Positions 36,302-45,102 of a DNA stretch of 64,000 bases are shown here, one piece after another. A model generated the notes under the pieces. That model saw only the letters and a program-made list of their open reading frames with translations. It ran no database searches and had not been told where the DNA came from. The stretch covers positions 1-64,000 of the forward strand of contig NZ_JFHD01000025.1 in NCBI RefSeq assembly GCF_000698575.1. Direction: 5' to 3'. The position numbers and the translations under genes were made by a program. This DNA comes from Caballeronia zhejiangensis. GTDB lineage: Bacteria > Pseudomonadota > Gammaproteobacteria > Burkholderiales > Burkholderiaceae. How positions within the stretch are numbered: the stretch's first letter is position 1; each line of letters opens with the position of its first letter.

Positions 36302-37729
36302 ATGAAAGACCGCTATCTCGACTTCGTCAATTCGCCCTTCGGCACGAGCATTGCACGCTCGCTCGGCCTTCCGCGTCCCGAGGTTTTGCGCCGCCATCGC
36401 GCGGATCAGGCCGAATTCGGCGGCATGGCCGCCATCGGCGCGGGGCCGTCGCCCGCGCTCTTCGACGATCTGATGGCCGTGCTGTCGGCGATCGGCATGA
36501 CGGGCATCGCGCACGAAAGCGCGTCCGGCTGGCTGCCGGTCGCCGCGCGGCACGGCGCGATGAGCGGCCGCTTCGAGCCGCGCTCGCGCGACGCTTCCGC
36601 GACCGACCGCGTCGAGGCGCTGATTTTCGATGCGACCGGCATCGGCGAAAGCGCGCAACTCCATTCGCTCTACGCGTTCTTCCACGATGCGCTGCGTTCG
36701 CTCGCGAAGAACGGGCGCATCGTCGTGCTCGGGCGTCCGCCCGCCACGCGCTCGAGCGTCCGCGCCGCGACCGCGCAGCATGCGCTCGAAGGCATGGTCC
36801 GCTCGCTCGGCAAGGAAGCGCGCAACGGCATTACGTCGAATCTGCTGCGCGCAGCCGATGGCGCGGATGTCGAGTCGGCGCTGCGCTTTTTCCTTTCGCC
36901 ACGCTCGGCCTATGTCTCGGGCCAAGTCGTGACCATCGATGCGCCCGCCGACGCGCCGCCAAGCTGGGCCAAGCCGCTCGCCGGCAAACGCGCGCTCGTG
37001 ACGGGCGCGGCGCGCGGCATCGGCGCGTCGATCGCGGCGGTGCTGGCCGAGCACGGCGCGATCGTCACCGGGCTCGATATCGACGCCGCCCGCGATGCGC
37101 TCGATCAGACCATGCTCGCGATCGAAGACGCGTCGCCGTCATCGGGCGCGCACGCGGCGCTCGTCGCGGATATCGCCGCGCCCGAAACGCCCGCCGAAAT
37201 CGCGGCGGCGCTGGCTGCGTCGGGCGGCATCGATATCGTCGTGCATAACGCGGGCATCACGCGCGACAAGACCATCGCGCGCATGACCGCCGACATGTGG
37301 GACAGCGTCATCGACATCAATCTGCTCGCGCAGGAACGCATCGACGACGTGCTGCTCGCGCAGAACGTGTTGCGCGCGGGCGGGCGCATCGTCGCGGTGT
37401 CGTCGATCAGCGGCATCGCGGGCAATCGCGGGCAGACCAATTACGCGACGTCGAAAGCCGGCGTGATCGGCCGCGTGCACGCGATGGCGCCGTTGCTGCG
37501 CGAGCGCGGCATCACGATCAACGCGGTCGCGCCGGGCTTCATCGAAACGCATATGACCGCGCGTATGCCCTTCGGCGTGCGCGAGGCCGGCAGACGCCTC
37601 AATTCGATGGGACAAGGCGGCTTGCCCGTCGATGTCGCCGAGACCGTCGCGTGGCTCGCGAGTCCGGGCAGCGCGGGCATCACGGGCAACGTGGTGCGCG
37701 TGTGCGGCCAGAGCCTGATCGGCGCGTGA
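36302..37729 (+). CDS. two-domain 3-oxoacyl reductase, FabG4 type
   Basis: A 475-residue high-molecular-weight FabG. The C-terminal short-chain dehydrogenase domain has TGAARGIG (234-241), NAG (316-318) and the catalytic set S368, Y381 and K385 (YATSK). The N-terminal half (about 1-220) is a degenerate flavodoxin-like domain, as in mycobacterial FabG4. Such enzymes use NADH and long acyl-CoA substrates. Here it likely provides the 3-hydroxyacyl-CoA dehydrogenase step of beta-oxidation, replacing one half of FadB. It lies 54 bases after fadE. Confidence 0.92.
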   Translation: MKDRYLDFVNSPFGTSIARSLGLPRPEVLRRHRADQAEFGGMAAIGAGPSPALFDDLMAVLSAIGMTGIAHESASGWLPVAARHGAMSGRFEPRSRDASATDRVEALIFDATGIGESAQLHSLYAFFHDALRSLAKNGRIVVLGRPPATRSSVRAATAQHALEGMVRSLGKEARNGITSNLLRAADGADVESALRFFLSPRSAYVSGQVVTIDAPADAPPSWAKPLAGKRALVTGAARGIGASIAAVLAEHGAIVTGLDIDAARDALDQTMLAIEDASPSSGAHAALVADIAAPETPAEIAAALAASGGIDIVVHNAGITRDKTIARMTADMWDSVIDINLLAQERIDDVLLAQNVLRAGGRIVAVSSISGIAGNRGQTNYATSKAGVIGRVHAMAPLLRERGITINAVAPGFIETHMTARMPFGVREAGRRLNSMGQGGLPVDVAETVAWLASPGSAGITGNVVRVCGQSLIGA

Positions 37730-37743
37730 GGAGGCAGAACGCG

Positions 37744-38649
37744 ATGCACGCACCGACCATGCCGCGCGCCCGCACCGTCGTCGTCGAAACGCTGCCGCCG
37801 CCCGCGAAGCTCTACGGCCGCGCGCTGCCCGCGCTTTTCCGGCGCGCGCGTGCGCCGGAGCTGCCCGCGTTGCGGCTCGTGCGCCCGAATGTGAGGATCG
37901 ACGCCGAACAGGTCGGCCGATACGCGCGCGTGTGCGGCTTCATTCCCGAGCACGGCGTGCCGCTCACGTTTCCGCACGTTCTCGCTTTTCCCTTGCATCT
38001 GATGATGCTCACCGATCCGTCGTTTCCATGGTCCGCGCTCGGCGTCGTGCATCTGTCGAACAGCGTGCGGCTGCGGCGTCCGCTCGCGGCCGGTCAGGCG
38101 TTGCGCATCGAAGTGGAATGCGGGCCGCTCGTGCCGCATCACAAGGGCCAGGCGTTCACGCTGCATACGCGCATCTATCGGCGCGGCGAGGCGGTGTGGG
38201 ACGGCGACAGCGTGTATCTGAAGCGCGGCGCGCGCAGCGAGCGCGCGGCGCCGTCGATCGAGATCGCCGATGCCGCCGACGTACGCGTGCCGCTGCTCGC
38301 GCGCGAAGCGCGCTGGCAGCTTCCGCCGCAACTCGGACGCGACTACGCGAAGGCGTCGGGCGACTTCAATCCGATCCATCTGCACATGCTGAGCGCGAAA
38401 GCGTTCGGTTTTCCACGCGCCATCGCGCATGGCATGTGGACGCTCGCGCGCACGCTCGCCGCGTTGCATCCGGTCAAGGCGCTGGCTTCCGGTTACGCGC
38501 ACGGCGATTTCAAGACGCCGCTATACATTCCCGGCGATGCGACGCTGTGGACCGCCGCGCCCTCGCCCGTCGCGCGCGATTTCGAAGTGCGCGATCTCGC
38601 CGGCGACCGGCCGCATCTGCGTGGCCATTTCGAATGGGAGCTGCCATGA
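37744..38649 (+). CDS. MaoC-family acyl-CoA hydratase
   Basis: A 301-residue double hot-dog hydratase. The hydratase 2 motif DFNPIHLHMLSAKAFGFP begins at D207, and the catalytic Asp and His positions are intact (IAHGMW follows). It should interconvert trans-2-enoyl-CoA and 3-hydroxyacyl-CoA. It starts at ATG 37744 with GGAGG upstream, 14 bases after the reductase stop. Its stop overlaps the thiolase start in an ATGA. It resembles mycobacterial HtdX in gene context. Confidence 0.9.
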   Translation: MHAPTMPRARTVVVETLPPPAKLYGRALPALFRRARAPELPALRLVRPNVRIDAEQVGRYARVCGFIPEHGVPLTFPHVLAFPLHLMMLTDPSFPWSALGVVHLSNSVRLRRPLAAGQALRIEVECGPLVPHHKGQAFTLHTRIYRRGEAVWDGDSVYLKRGARSERAAPSIEIADAADVRVPLLAREARWQLPPQLGRDYAKASGDFNPIHLHMLSAKAFGFPRAIAHGMWTLARTLAALHPVKALASGYAHGDFKTPLYIPGDATLWTAAPSPVARDFEVRDLAGDRPHLRGHFEWELP

Positions 38650-39941
38650 GCGAAGCGCGTCGTGTCGCGGTAATCGGCAGCAATCGCATTCCGTTCGCGC
38701 GCTCGAACACGGCGTACGCGAGCGCGTCGAATCAGGACATGCTGAGCTTCACGCTGCAAGGACTCGTCGATCGCTTCGACCTGCACGGCATGCGCCTCGG
38801 CGAAGTGGCGGCGGGCGCGGTCGTCAAGCATTCGCGCGATTTCAATCTGACGCGCGAAGCCGCATTGTCGACGACGCTCGCGAAGGAAACGCCCGCCTAC
38901 GACGTGCAGCAAGCCTGCGGCACCGGCCTTGAAACGGCGATTCTGGTCGCGAACAAGATCGCGCTCGGACAGATCGACGTGGGCATCGCGGGCGGCGTCG
39001 ATACGGCGTCGGACGCGCCCATCGCGGTGAACGAGCGCATGCGCAGAATCCTGCTCGAAGCGAATCGCTCGCGCTCGGCGGGACAGCGCGTGGGCGCGCT
39101 CGCTAAACTGCGGCCCGGCATGTTCTTCAGGCCGCTCCTGCCGCGCAATGCGGAACCGCGCACGGGCCTTTCGATGGGCGAGCACTGCGAACTGATGGCC
39201 AAGCGCTGGAAGATTTCGCGCGAGGCGCAGGATGCGCTCGCGCAGGAGAGTCATCGCAAGCTCGCGGCGGCGTACGGGCGCGGCTTTTTCAACGATCTGA
39301 TGACGCCGTACAAAGGCCTCGCGCGCGACAGCACGCTGCGGCCCGACGTATCGCTCGATCAGTTGTCGGCGCTCAAGCCCGTCTTCGATCGCGACGCGGG
39401 CACGCTCACCGCGGGCAACTCGACGCCGCTCACCGACGGCGCATCGGCGGTGCTGCTCGCGTCCGAGCAATGGGCCGCCGAGCGTGGCTTGCCGGTGCAG
39501 GCGTTCTTGACGTTTTCCGCGACCGCCGCCGTCGATTTCTTCGACAAGCGCGAAGGCCTCCTGATGGCGCCCGTCTACGCGGTCCCGCCGATGCTCGCGC
39601 GCGCCGGAATCGCATTGCAGGACTTCGATTTCTACGAGATCCACGAAGCATTCGCGGCGCAGGTGCTGTGCACGCTCGCCGCGTGGGAAGACGACGAATA
39701 CTGCCGCACCGCGCTCGGACTCGACGCGCCGCCCGGTTCGATCGACCGCGCGCGTCTGAACGTGAACGGCAGCTCGCTCGCGACGGGGCATCCGTTCGCG
39801 GCGACGGGCGGGCGCATTATCGGTACGCTGGCGAAGATGCTCGCGAACGCGCCCGCGCGCAGCGACGGCAAGCCGTTGCGCGGACTGATCTCGATCTGCG
39901 CGGCGGGCGGACAAGGCGTCGTCGCGATACTGGAGCGGTAG
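38646..39941 (+). CDS. acetyl-CoA acyltransferase (thiolase)
   Basis: A 431-residue thiolase for the last step of beta-oxidation. The acylated nucleophile is C91 in QQACGTGLETA. GSSLATGHPFAATGGRI carries the catalytic His, and ICAAGGQG the second Cys. The start overlaps the MaoC stop by 4 bases. The family naming (FadI/FadA2-like) is approximate. Confidence 0.93.
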   Translation: MSEARRVAVIGSNRIPFARSNTAYASASNQDMLSFTLQGLVDRFDLHGMRLGEVAAGAVVKHSRDFNLTREAALSTTLAKETPAYDVQQACGTGLETAILVANKIALGQIDVGIAGGVDTASDAPIAVNERMRRILLEANRSRSAGQRVGALAKLRPGMFFRPLLPRNAEPRTGLSMGEHCELMAKRWKISREAQDALAQESHRKLAAAYGRGFFNDLMTPYKGLARDSTLRPDVSLDQLSALKPVFDRDAGTLTAGNSTPLTDGASAVLLASEQWAAERGLPVQAFLTFSATAAVDFFDKREGLLMAPVYAVPPMLARAGIALQDFDFYEIHEAFAAQVLCTLAAWEDDEYCRTALGLDAPPGSIDRARLNVNGSSLATGHPFAATGGRIIGTLAKMLANAPARSDGKPLRGLISICAAGGQGVVAILER

Positions 39942-39985
39942 CCGGAAATATCGGCCAAAAAAATACAAGCCGACGGAGACACCAC

Positions 39986-41728
39986 ATGAGCCCGGGACAG
40001 GCAGCGCCGCGCGGGACTTCCGAGCCGCACGCGACGGACGGCATCTGGTATGCGTCGTATCCGCCGGATGTCGCGCATGAGATCGATCCTTCGCGCTATC
40101 GCTCGCTCGCGCATTTCTTCGACGAATGCGTCGCGCGTTTTGCCGATCATGTCGCGTTCGTGAGCCTCGGCTCGGAACTGAAGTTCGCGACGCTCGGCGA
40201 GAAGGCGCATGCGTTCGCGGGGTATCTGCAGGGCATCGGCGTGAAGCCCGGCGATCGCGTCGCGCTGATGATGCCGAACACGCTCGTCTATCCGGTGACG
40301 CTCTTCGGCACGCTGCTCGCGGGCGCGATCGTCGTCAACGTGAATCCGCTCTATACGGTGCGCGAGCTCGGCCTTCAGTTGAAGGACAGCGGCGCGCAGA
40401 CGATCGTCGTATTCGAGAACTTCGCCAAGACCGTGCAGGACGCGCGGCCGGGATCGCGCGTAAGGAACATCGTCGTGACCGGGCTCGGCGATCTGCTCGG
40501 CGGCGGTCTCAACGTGAAAGGCCGCGCGATCGATCTGATCCTGCGCTATGTGAAAAAGCAGGTGCCCGCCTACGCGCTGCCCGATGCCGTGCGCCTGCCG
40601 CAAGCGCTCGCGCTCGGCGCGCGGCGCAAGTTCGAACCGGTGCGCGTCGGTCACGGCGATATCGCGTTCATTCAGTACACCGGCGGCACCACAGGCATCG
40701 CCAAAGGCGCGATGCTCATGCATCGCAACGTGATCGCCAATCTGATGCAGGCGCTTGCATGGGCGGGCGCGCGGCTCGTCGAGGGCGAAGAGACCGTCGT
40801 CACGCCGTTGCCGCTGTATCACATCTATTCGCTCACGGTGAATGCGCTCGCGTTTCTTGCGATCGGCGCGCGCAACGTGCTGATCGTCAATCCGCGCGAT
40901 ATCGGCAGCCTCGTGCGCGCGCTGCGTCACGAGAATTTCACGGCGATCACCGCGCTCAACACGCTTTACAGCGCGCTGATGGACAACGAAGCCTTCCGTC
41001 AGCGCGACTTCTCGTCGCTCAAGCTCGCGATGGCGGGCGGCATGGCGACCCAGCGGGTGATCGCCGAGCGCTTCAGGGCGCTGACGGGCACAACGCTCGT
41101 CGAAGGTTACGGCCTGACCGAGTGTTCGCCGCTCGTCGCCGCGACGCCGCTCGATACGCACGGCGACAGCGCTTTCGATGGAACCATCGGCGTGCCGGTG
41201 CCGTCCACGCTCGTGCGCCTGCGCCGCGAAGATGGCGCGTGGGCGAACGTCGGCGAACCGGGCGAGCTTTGCGTCCAGGGTCCGCAAGTGATGAAGGGCT
41301 ACTGGAACCGTCCGGAAGACACGGCGAAAGCCATCGACGCGAACGGCTGGCTCGCGACCGGGGACATCGGCGTGATGGATGCGCGCGGCATCATCCGGCT
41401 CATCGACCGCAAGAAGGACATGATGATCGTCTCGGGCTTCAACGTGTATCCGAACGAAATCGAGGACGTGCTCGCGGCGCATCCGAAAGTGCGCGCGGTC
41501 GCGGCCGTCGGCGTGCCCGATCCGGTGACGGGCGAGCGCGTGAAGGCATTCGTCGTGCGTCGCGACGACACGCTCACGGTGGAAGAACTGCTGAAGTTCG
41601 CGCGTTTACACCTGACCGGCTACAAGGTGCCTGCTTATGTCGAGTTCCGCGACGCGCTGCCGCTCACGCCGATCGGCAAGGTGCTCAGGCGCGAACTGCG
41701 CGACGCCGGATCCACATCGCAGGGCTAG
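39986..41728 (+). CDS. fadD: long-chain acyl-CoA ligase (FadD-like)
   Basis: A 580-residue AMP-forming ligase that activates fatty acids to acyl-CoA. Motifs are YTGGTTGIAKGAMLMHRN (ATP loop), VEGYGLTECSP, ATGDIGVMD and RLIDRKKDMMIVSGFNVYPNEIE, which includes the hinge and FACS signature, and the C-terminal lysine in PLTPIGKVLRREL. It lies 44 bases after the thiolase stop. The gene could equally encode a paralogue specific for another acid; the operon context supports fatty-acid use. Confidence 0.92.
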   Translation: MSPGQAAPRGTSEPHATDGIWYASYPPDVAHEIDPSRYRSLAHFFDECVARFADHVAFVSLGSELKFATLGEKAHAFAGYLQGIGVKPGDRVALMMPNTLVYPVTLFGTLLAGAIVVNVNPLYTVRELGLQLKDSGAQTIVVFENFAKTVQDARPGSRVRNIVVTGLGDLLGGGLNVKGRAIDLILRYVKKQVPAYALPDAVRLPQALALGARRKFEPVRVGHGDIAFIQYTGGTTGIAKGAMLMHRNVIANLMQALAWAGARLVEGEETVVTPLPLYHIYSLTVNALAFLAIGARNVLIVNPRDIGSLVRALRHENFTAITALNTLYSALMDNEAFRQRDFSSLKLAMAGGMATQRVIAERFRALTGTTLVEGYGLTECSPLVAATPLDTHGDSAFDGTIGVPVPSTLVRLRREDGAWANVGEPGELCVQGPQVMKGYWNRPEDTAKAIDANGWLATGDIGVMDARGIIRLIDRKKDMMIVSGFNVYPNEIEDVLAAHPKVRAVAAVGVPDPVTGERVKAFVVRRDDTLTVEELLKFARLHLTGYKVPAYVEFRDALPLTPIGKVLRRELRDAGSTSQG

Positions 41729-41745
41729 CCCTCACGGAGATACCC

Positions 41746-42615
41746 ATGCCGCGCTCGGCTTCCGGCTTCCGGTTCGCTTGTGCGAGCCTGTTGTGTCTCG
41801 CGCTCGCGTCTTTCGCGGCACGCGCCGATCCATCCGATGACGTTGGGCGCATCGGCGATCTCGGCGTCGAGCAGCAGGTGCAATGGCTGTCGCGATCGGC
41901 GGGAAGCGGCGCGCTCGCCAGTCTCGACGATGCGCAACTCGTCGCCCTCTTCCGCTCGCTCGACGCGCGCACGCTGCCGCGCTATCTGCAAGACGGCTTA
42001 CGCGATTTCGATTCGTGCGAGTTCACGATGCGCCGCCGCGAGCGCATCAAAGGCAAATGGCCGAAGCGCGCGGATCACATGCTCGTGCGCGTCACGCGCG
42101 AGCCGCTGCGCATCTATGCGAAATGGCTGCCGGATGGCGGGCACGCGGGGCAGGAAGTCATCTACGACGATTCGAAGCGTCCCGATCAGCTTTACGGTCA
42201 TCTCGGCGGCTTTCTGGGCGTCGTGCCGATGTGGGCATCGGTGAACGGCGCGCTCGCCCGCGCGCAGTCGAATCATTCGATCCGCGAGCTCGGCATCGAC
42301 GCGATCACGCAACGCTTCATCGACGAAGGGCGCAAGTTCGCCGAAGCGGGCATCACGAAACCAACGAACATCGAAGTGAAGAACGTCGACGGACTGCGCG
42401 TGATCGCGCTCACCTACGAAACGGTCGAAGGCCAACCCACCTTCTATGCGAAAAAGGAAGTGCTCGGACTCGACCTCGAACGGCCGCTTTTCCGCACGCT
42501 GGAGTCGTACGACAACGACGGCGAGATTTTCGAAAGCGTCGTGTTCGAGCGCATCGAGACGAAACCCTTCGACGACCTGACGTTCGACCCGAAAAATCCC
42601 GACTATCGCTTCTGA
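41746..42615 (+). CDS. DUF1571 secreted protein
   Basis: A 289-residue exported protein. A signal peptide with the core LLCLALASFAARA precedes the mature protein starting at DPSDDV. The mature part has the DUF1571 features FTMRRRERIKGKW, MLVRVTREPLRIYAKWLPDGGHAGQEVIYDD and ALTYETVEGQPTFYAKKEV. This beta-rich family resembles LolA-type or lipid-binding folds and is often beside lipid genes; the function is unknown. ATG at 41746 follows GGAGA, 17 bases after fadD. Confidence 0.85.
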   Translation: MPRSASGFRFACASLLCLALASFAARADPSDDVGRIGDLGVEQQVQWLSRSAGSGALASLDDAQLVALFRSLDARTLPRYLQDGLRDFDSCEFTMRRRERIKGKWPKRADHMLVRVTREPLRIYAKWLPDGGHAGQEVIYDDSKRPDQLYGHLGGFLGVVPMWASVNGALARAQSNHSIRELGIDAITQRFIDEGRKFAEAGITKPTNIEVKNVDGLRVIALTYETVEGQPTFYAKKEVLGLDLERPLFRTLESYDNDGEIFESVVFERIETKPFDDLTFDPKNPDYRF

Positions 42616-42809
42616 TTTCCTTCTGATTTGAAGCGCGCGCTGACTTCGTGACATCCCGTGTAACAACTCGTCGCACCGCGCGGCGCGCGTTTTAAGTTTC
42701 GCCTAAGAGTCGGCCGATAACCTGCCCGCACTCCATCGACATCAAGGTCCGCGCGAAGCGTCAAGCCGAAAGCGCCGCACATCGTCATGCAAACCTGAGG
42801 ACATCGTTC

Positions 42810-43052
42810 ATGAACCTCCGCCGTCCGGCTTCCGCACCCGTGCGAGCCATCAAAAAGCTTCTGAGCCATCACGAAATCGCCACGCTGCTCCTGCTGATGC
42901 ACGCGCCGATCGATGTGATGGCCGCCACGCCCGATGTCGCCTCGCTGCAGGAATACGGCTATGTCGAGATCGTGTCGCCGGACGCCGGCACCCCGAAAGT
43001 GCGCCTGACCGAAGACGGCAACGCCGTGCTGCGCGGGCTCGGCGTCAAGTAA
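42810..43052 (+). CDS. hypothetical 80-residue protein, winged-helix-like
   Basis: A small basic N-terminus followed by KKLLSHHEIATLLLLMHAPIDV, ASLQEYGYVEIV and a beta-turn-beta-like end VRLTEDGNAVLRGLGV. The helix-helix-strand-strand pattern resembles a minimal winged-helix DNA-binding domain. I do not recognise a family name. It begins at ATG 42810 after a short leader and is followed 95 bases later by surE. Confidence 0.65.
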   Translation: MNLRRPASAPVRAIKKLLSHHEIATLLLLMHAPIDVMAATPDVASLQEYGYVEIVSPDAGTPKVRLTEDGNAVLRGLGVK

Positions 43053-43147
43053 GGCTTCATTTCGATACGGGCCGCGGACGCCCGGGAACGCGAACTCTGT
43101 AATAATCGGTCGATACTTTTTCATCACCGACCAAGGAGTGATTCGCG

Positions 43148-43936
43148 ATGTCCGCCCTCTCACCCATCGTGCAGCGTGTGCTCATCACCAACGACGACGG
43201 CATCGACGCGCCCGGCCTCGCCGTGCTCGAAGCGGTCGCCGCCGAACTCGCGCACGAAGTTTGGGTCATCGCGCCCGAGCACGATCAGAGCGGCACTTCG
43301 CATTCCATCAGCCTGCATTCGCCGCTGCGCATCTCGCGTCAGGGCGAACGGCGCTTCGGCGTACAGGGCACGCCAGGCGACTGCGTCGTGATGGGCGTGC
43401 GCCACATCATGAAAGACGCGCCGCCCACACTTGTCCTGTCCGGCATCAACCGCGGGGCGAATCTCGGCGTCGAAACGATGTTCTCCGGCACCGTCGGCGC
43501 GGCGATGACGGGCCTCTTGCTCGGCTTGCCGTCGATCGCGCTCAGTCAGGCTTTCACGGACCGCGAGAACGTGCGCTGGGACACGGCGCGCGCGCTGGCG
43601 CCGGGCGTGATCCGCCAATTGCTCTCGATTTCCCACGACGCGCCGACGTGCCTGAACGTCAACTTCCCCGATTGCGACGCGTCTGCCGCGGGTCCGCTCA
43701 CCGTGACGCGGCAAGGCATCGGGCTCGTGGAAGGCATCGACGTGTTGCCGCTCGTCGATCCGCGCGGCATCGACTATCACTGGCTGCGCTTTCAGCGTGG
43801 CCCGCGCCCGAATTCGCCCGATAGCGAAACGGCGGTGGTGGCGGCAGGCAGCGTGTCGGTCACGCCGCTCCATTTCGATCGCACCGACGAGCGCACGTTC
43901 GCCACGCTCGAAGCGGGTCTTAAACGCGCCGTCTGA
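43148..43936 (+). CDS. surE: 5'/3'-nucleotidase SurE
   Basis: A 262-residue metal-dependent survival-protein phosphatase. TNDDGIDAPG supplies the metal-binding aspartates; SGTSHSISLHSPLRI and SGINRGANLG complete the active site, and LNVNFP closes the fold. It dephosphorylates nucleoside monophosphates in stationary-phase survival. In related genomes surE normally sits next to pcm and rpoS, so this copy, beside a DUF2147 gene, is probably a second paralogue. Confidence 0.93.
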   Translation: MSALSPIVQRVLITNDDGIDAPGLAVLEAVAAELAHEVWVIAPEHDQSGTSHSISLHSPLRISRQGERRFGVQGTPGDCVVMGVRHIMKDAPPTLVLSGINRGANLGVETMFSGTVGAAMTGLLLGLPSIALSQAFTDRENVRWDTARALAPGVIRQLLSISHDAPTCLNVNFPDCDASAAGPLTVTRQGIGLVEGIDVLPLVDPRGIDYHWLRFQRGPRPNSPDSETAVVAAGSVSVTPLHFDRTDERTFATLEAGLKRAV

Positions 43937-44026
43937 GTTTTCGGTCCGCGCGCGTCTAGAACGATTCTTCTCAGACGGGAACGGTCGCTTTCTCGTATGC
44001 TCGGCCGTTCACGACAAGGAGACGAC

Positions 44027-44488
44027 ATGACCCGTTTCATCGGCTCGCGCGGTGCACGCGTGACGCTCGGCGCGCTGTGCGCCACTTTCGCCGCGAGCGT
44101 TTTCGCGCAGGCGACGCCCGTCGGCACCTGGCAGACCATCGACGATCAGACCGGCAAAGCGAAAGCGATCATCCAGATCGCCGACGACGGCAACGGGCAG
44201 TTGTCGGGCAAGGTCGTGCGTGGCATCGGCGAATTCGATCATCCGGAACGGCGCTGCACGGCCTGCACGGACGAACGCAAGGATCAGTTGATCAAGGGCA
44301 TGACGATCATCACCGGCATGCGTCAGGACGGCGACGAGTGGGAAGGCGGCCAGATTCTCGACCCGGACAGCGGCAAGCTCTACAAGTGCAAGATGAAACT
44401 CGAAGACGGTGGCAAGAAGCTCGTCGTGCGCGGGTATATCGGCGTTTCGCTGCTGGGGCGCTCGCAAACCTGGGTGCGCCAGCAATAG
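44027..44488 (+). CDS. DUF2147 secreted protein
   Basis: A 153-residue exported protein with a signal peptide (cleavage near VFAQA). The DUF2147 core has VGTWQTIDDQTGKAKAIIQI, the Cys pair CTACTD near residues 78-83, and LYKCKMKLEDGGKKLVVRGYIG. The fold is lipocalin-like in known family members, but the ligand is unknown. ATG at 44027 follows AAGGAGACGAC, a good ribosome-binding site. A strong terminator follows. Confidence 0.88.
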   Translation: MTRFIGSRGARVTLGALCATFAASVFAQATPVGTWQTIDDQTGKAKAIIQIADDGNGQLSGKVVRGIGEFDHPERRCTACTDERKDQLIKGMTIITGMRQDGDEWEGGQILDPDSGKLYKCKMKLEDGGKKLVVRGYIGVSLLGRSQTWVRQQ

Positions 44489-44502
44489 CTTTATACAAAG
44501 AC

Positions 44503-44538
44503 AAAGCCGGTCGAAGACGTCGATCTTCGACCGGCTTT
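44503..44538. terminator. bidirectional terminator after the DUF2147 gene
   Basis: AAAGCCGGTCGAAGA and its complement form a 15-bp stem with a 6-base loop, between convergent genes. Confidence 0.82.
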
Positions 44539-44566
44539 GCTCATCTCGCGAGCACGCTTCGAGCAA

Positions 44567-44959
44567 TCATGCGGCGTGACGATGTTGCGCCTCTTCCGCT
44601 TGTGCTTCGGCGGGCAGGTTCGGCTCTTCCGGCTTGAATTCCCCCGGCACACGCATGCGCGATGTCATCAACGCATAGAGCGATTCGCCGGCCGGCCCGA
44701 ACAACTGCGTCATGACGCGCAGCAGGACGCCCGATTCGTGCCACGCCTTGAAGCGCCGATGGCACGTCTGATACGACGGATATTTGCGCGGCAGCGTGGA
44801 CCATGACGCCCCGCTGTACATGACCCAGAGCACACCGTTGAGCACGGCGCGGGTATTGGCGAGCGGCCGGCCCCGCAACTCCGAACGCGGACGCAGTTCG
44901 GGAAGCAGCGGTGCAACCATCTGCCATTCTTCGTCGGACATGTCGCGATAGGGCTTCAC
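44567..44959 (-). CDS. orphan IS5-type transposase N-terminal domain (DUF4096)
   Basis: A 130-residue protein matching the N-terminal DNA-binding part of IS5/ISL-type transposases: MSDEEWQMVAPLLPE, RGRPLANTRAVLNGVLWVMYSGASWSTLPRKYPSYQTCHRRFKAWHESGVL. The DDE catalytic domain is missing, replaced by a tail rich in Glu, Pro and Ala. Translation starts at a GTG (44959) with GGAG 9 bases upstream. I see no terminal inverted repeats or target duplication around it. It may be a decayed insertion sequence or a domesticated DNA-binding protein. Confidence 0.75.
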   Translation of the reverse strand: MKPYRDMSDEEWQMVAPLLPELRPRSELRGRPLANTRAVLNGVLWVMYSGASWSTLPRKYPSYQTCHRRFKAWHESGVLLRVMTQLFGPAGESLYALMTSRMRVPGEFKPEEPNLPAEAQAEEAQHRHAA

Positions 44960-45102
44960 GGTAGTTTCTCCAATTCACTGACTGATAACCGGTATCGACG
45001 ATACCGAGTACCCGAAAGCCAGCAAATCGGAGTGGTCCGAATCTTGAAATTGCTCGCAAAACCTTATGCCGATTGGCCTACCGCAGATTTTTGATACTCG
45101 TA

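Noticed and set aside
44503-44975. Complete IS5-family insertion sequence
   Set aside because: Only the N-terminal transposase domain is present, and I see no terminal inverted repeats or target duplication.
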